In this document: in pieces, positions 63,234 to 64,000 of the stretch
Position numbering within the stretch: position 1 is the stretch's first letter
Layout: every line of letters starts with the position of its first letter
Assembly (NCBI RefSeq): GCF_900019265.1
Contig: NZ_CYGX02000072.1
Location: forward strand, 16,958 to 80,957
Source: Paraburkholderia ribeironis
Lineage (GTDB): Bacteria > Pseudomonadota > Gammaproteobacteria > Burkholderiales > Burkholderiaceae
DNA: 64,000 nt
Direction: 5' to 3'
Position numbers and translations under genes: made by a program
The notes under the pieces: model-generated
The model's database searches: none
What the model saw: only the letters and a program-made list of their open reading frames with translations
Told to the model about the DNA's origin: nothing

Positions 63234-63962
63234 TCAACCGCCCTTCGCGTACAGCGTCGATTCCGCAAAGCCTTCGGCGGCCAGCACCTGTCCGACCAGG
63301 ATCAGCGCGTTCCGCTCGATGGCGGTCGATTGCACCTTGCTCACGATGTCGTCGAGCGTGCCGGTGATCTTCTCCTCGTCCGGCCAGCTCGCGCGATAGA
63401 TCACCGCGATTGGACACGTGCCGCCATAATGCGGCCGCAATTCATCGACGATGCGCGCGAGATGGCGCACGCCGAGGTGAATTGCCATCGTCGCGCGATG
63501 CCGTGCCAGATCGGAGAGCTGTTCGCCTGCCGGCATCGCCGTTTTGCTTGCATAACGCGTGAGGATCAGCGTCTGCGATACATCGGGCAGCGTCAGTTCG
63601 CAACCGAGCGCCGCGGCGCAGGCTGCCGTGGCGGTCACGCCAGGCACGATCTCGTACGGAATGCCCAGCTCGCGCAAACGGCGGATCTGTTCACCGATCG
63701 CACCGTACAGCGACGGATCGCCCGAATGCACGCGTGCCACGTGCTGGCCTTTGGCATGCGCGGCCTGCAGCAACGCGACGATCTGATCGAGGTCGAGCTC
63801 GGCGGTATTGACGACCTGCCCGGCGCTGTGACCTTCGAGCACCGCGGCCGGCACGAGCGAGCCCGCGTACAGGATCACTGGACAGCTGCGCACTAGGCGC
63901 TGCCCTTTCACCGTGATCAGTTCCGGGTCGCCCGGACCCGCGCCGATAAAAAATACCGTCAT
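63234..63962 (-). CDS. cobM: Precorrin-4 C11-methyltransferase
   Basis: A 242-residue SAM-dependent methyltransferase of cobalamin (vitamin B12) synthesis, methylating precorrin-4 at C11. It has the tetrapyrrole-methylase start FFIGAGPGDPELITVKG (~4-20), VARVHSGDPSLYGAIGEQI, YEIVPGVTATAACAAALGCEL, and RATMAIHLGVRHL. It starts at ATG 63962 near the window edge; the rest of the cob cluster is presumably beyond. It is the only intact B12 gene in the window, apart from the CobT-like VWA remnant at 38.8 kb. Confidence 0.95.
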   Translation of the reverse strand: MTVFFIGAGPGDPELITVKGQRLVRSCPVILYAGSLVPAAVLEGHSAGQVVNTAELDLDQIVALLQAAHAKGQHVARVHSGDPSLYGAIGEQIRRLRELGIPYEIVPGVTATAACAAALGCELTLPDVSQTLILTRYASKTAMPAGEQLSDLARHRATMAIHLGVRHLARIVDELRPHYGGTCPIAVIYRASWPDEEKITGTLDDIVSKVQSTAIERNALILVGQVLAAEGFAESTLYAKGG

Positions 63963-64000
63963 TCAGTACTCCAATGATTTATTTGGGCGGAGTTTGGGCG

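Overview
The window is high-GC DNA (strong G/C third-position bias in the clear genes) with a gene set typical of Burkholderiales, most likely Paraburkholderia or a close relative. Pointers are the two DUF4148-type secreted proteins, the OmpC-type Gram-negative porin remnant, YceH, a DUF1488 protein, an AI-2E permease with an extra C-terminal domain, and xylulose/fructose-phosphate phosphoketolase beside gnd. Genus is inference; there is no rRNA or tRNA to settle it. No CRISPR array, insertion sequence, prophage or integrase was seen.

Layout. 1-5.5 kb: the 3' part of a LysR regulator, a SRPBCC protein, and an iron-uptake unit (Fur box, FecI-type sigma, FecR, TonB-dependent siderophore receptor). 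5.5-10.6 kb: a broken Tat-signal ORF, an MreB without mreC/mreD, an acyl-CoA-dehydrogenase-like flavoprotein, a stand-alone SLATT-type 2TM protein, yceH and a BON protein. 10.6-20.5 kb: a carbon-metabolism stretch with phosphoketolase, a gnd-HAD pair and a class I fructose-bisphosphate aldolase, mixed with an ankyrin protein, an MFS exporter, a thioredoxin and YjbQ. 20.5-33.3 kb: a frameshifted hybrid histidine kinase, a Rieske-flavoprotein reductase, the AI-2E fusion, GlgX, a lone receiver protein, a decayed ATP-dependent DNA ligase, a YihY/BrkB protein and ZapE. 33.4-41 kb: transketolase, a cupin, several tiny soluble proteins, then a decay zone (porin 3' fragment abutting a VWA 3' fragment, and a class II amidotransferase broken by a 13-bp duplication) and MarC. 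41-53 kb: a DUF3311/sodium-solute symporter pair, a phytochelatin-synthase-like lipoprotein, a diguanylate cyclase, a FUSC-type protein, a Tat phosphoesterase-cupredoxin pair, an aldo/keto reductase, a GST, and an ArsR-AHSA1 operon. 53-64 kb: a TIGR03118 lipoprotein, a GT-A-like protein, an epoxide hydrolase, SurE, DUF4148 proteins, an EamA remnant, a DJ-1/PfpI protein, beta-carbonic anhydrase, a DUF1488 protein and cobM.

Two themes stand out. First, gene decay: a DNA ligase, a porin, a VWA protein, an amidotransferase, an EamA transporter, a histidine kinase and probably a Tat-signal protein are broken, and two of the breaks coincide with 13-14 bp tandem duplications. Second, short intergenic tandem repeats of many periods (5, 6, 9, 11, 12 and 52 bp), one of which ends at the Shine-Dalgarno sequence of the ankyrin gene. 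I did not find a convincing complete new multi-gene system. The best candidates for unusual biology are the AI-2E/B12-fold fusion, the orphan SLATT protein, the phytochelatin-synthase lipoprotein, the orphan MreB and the phosphoesterase-cupredoxin pair.
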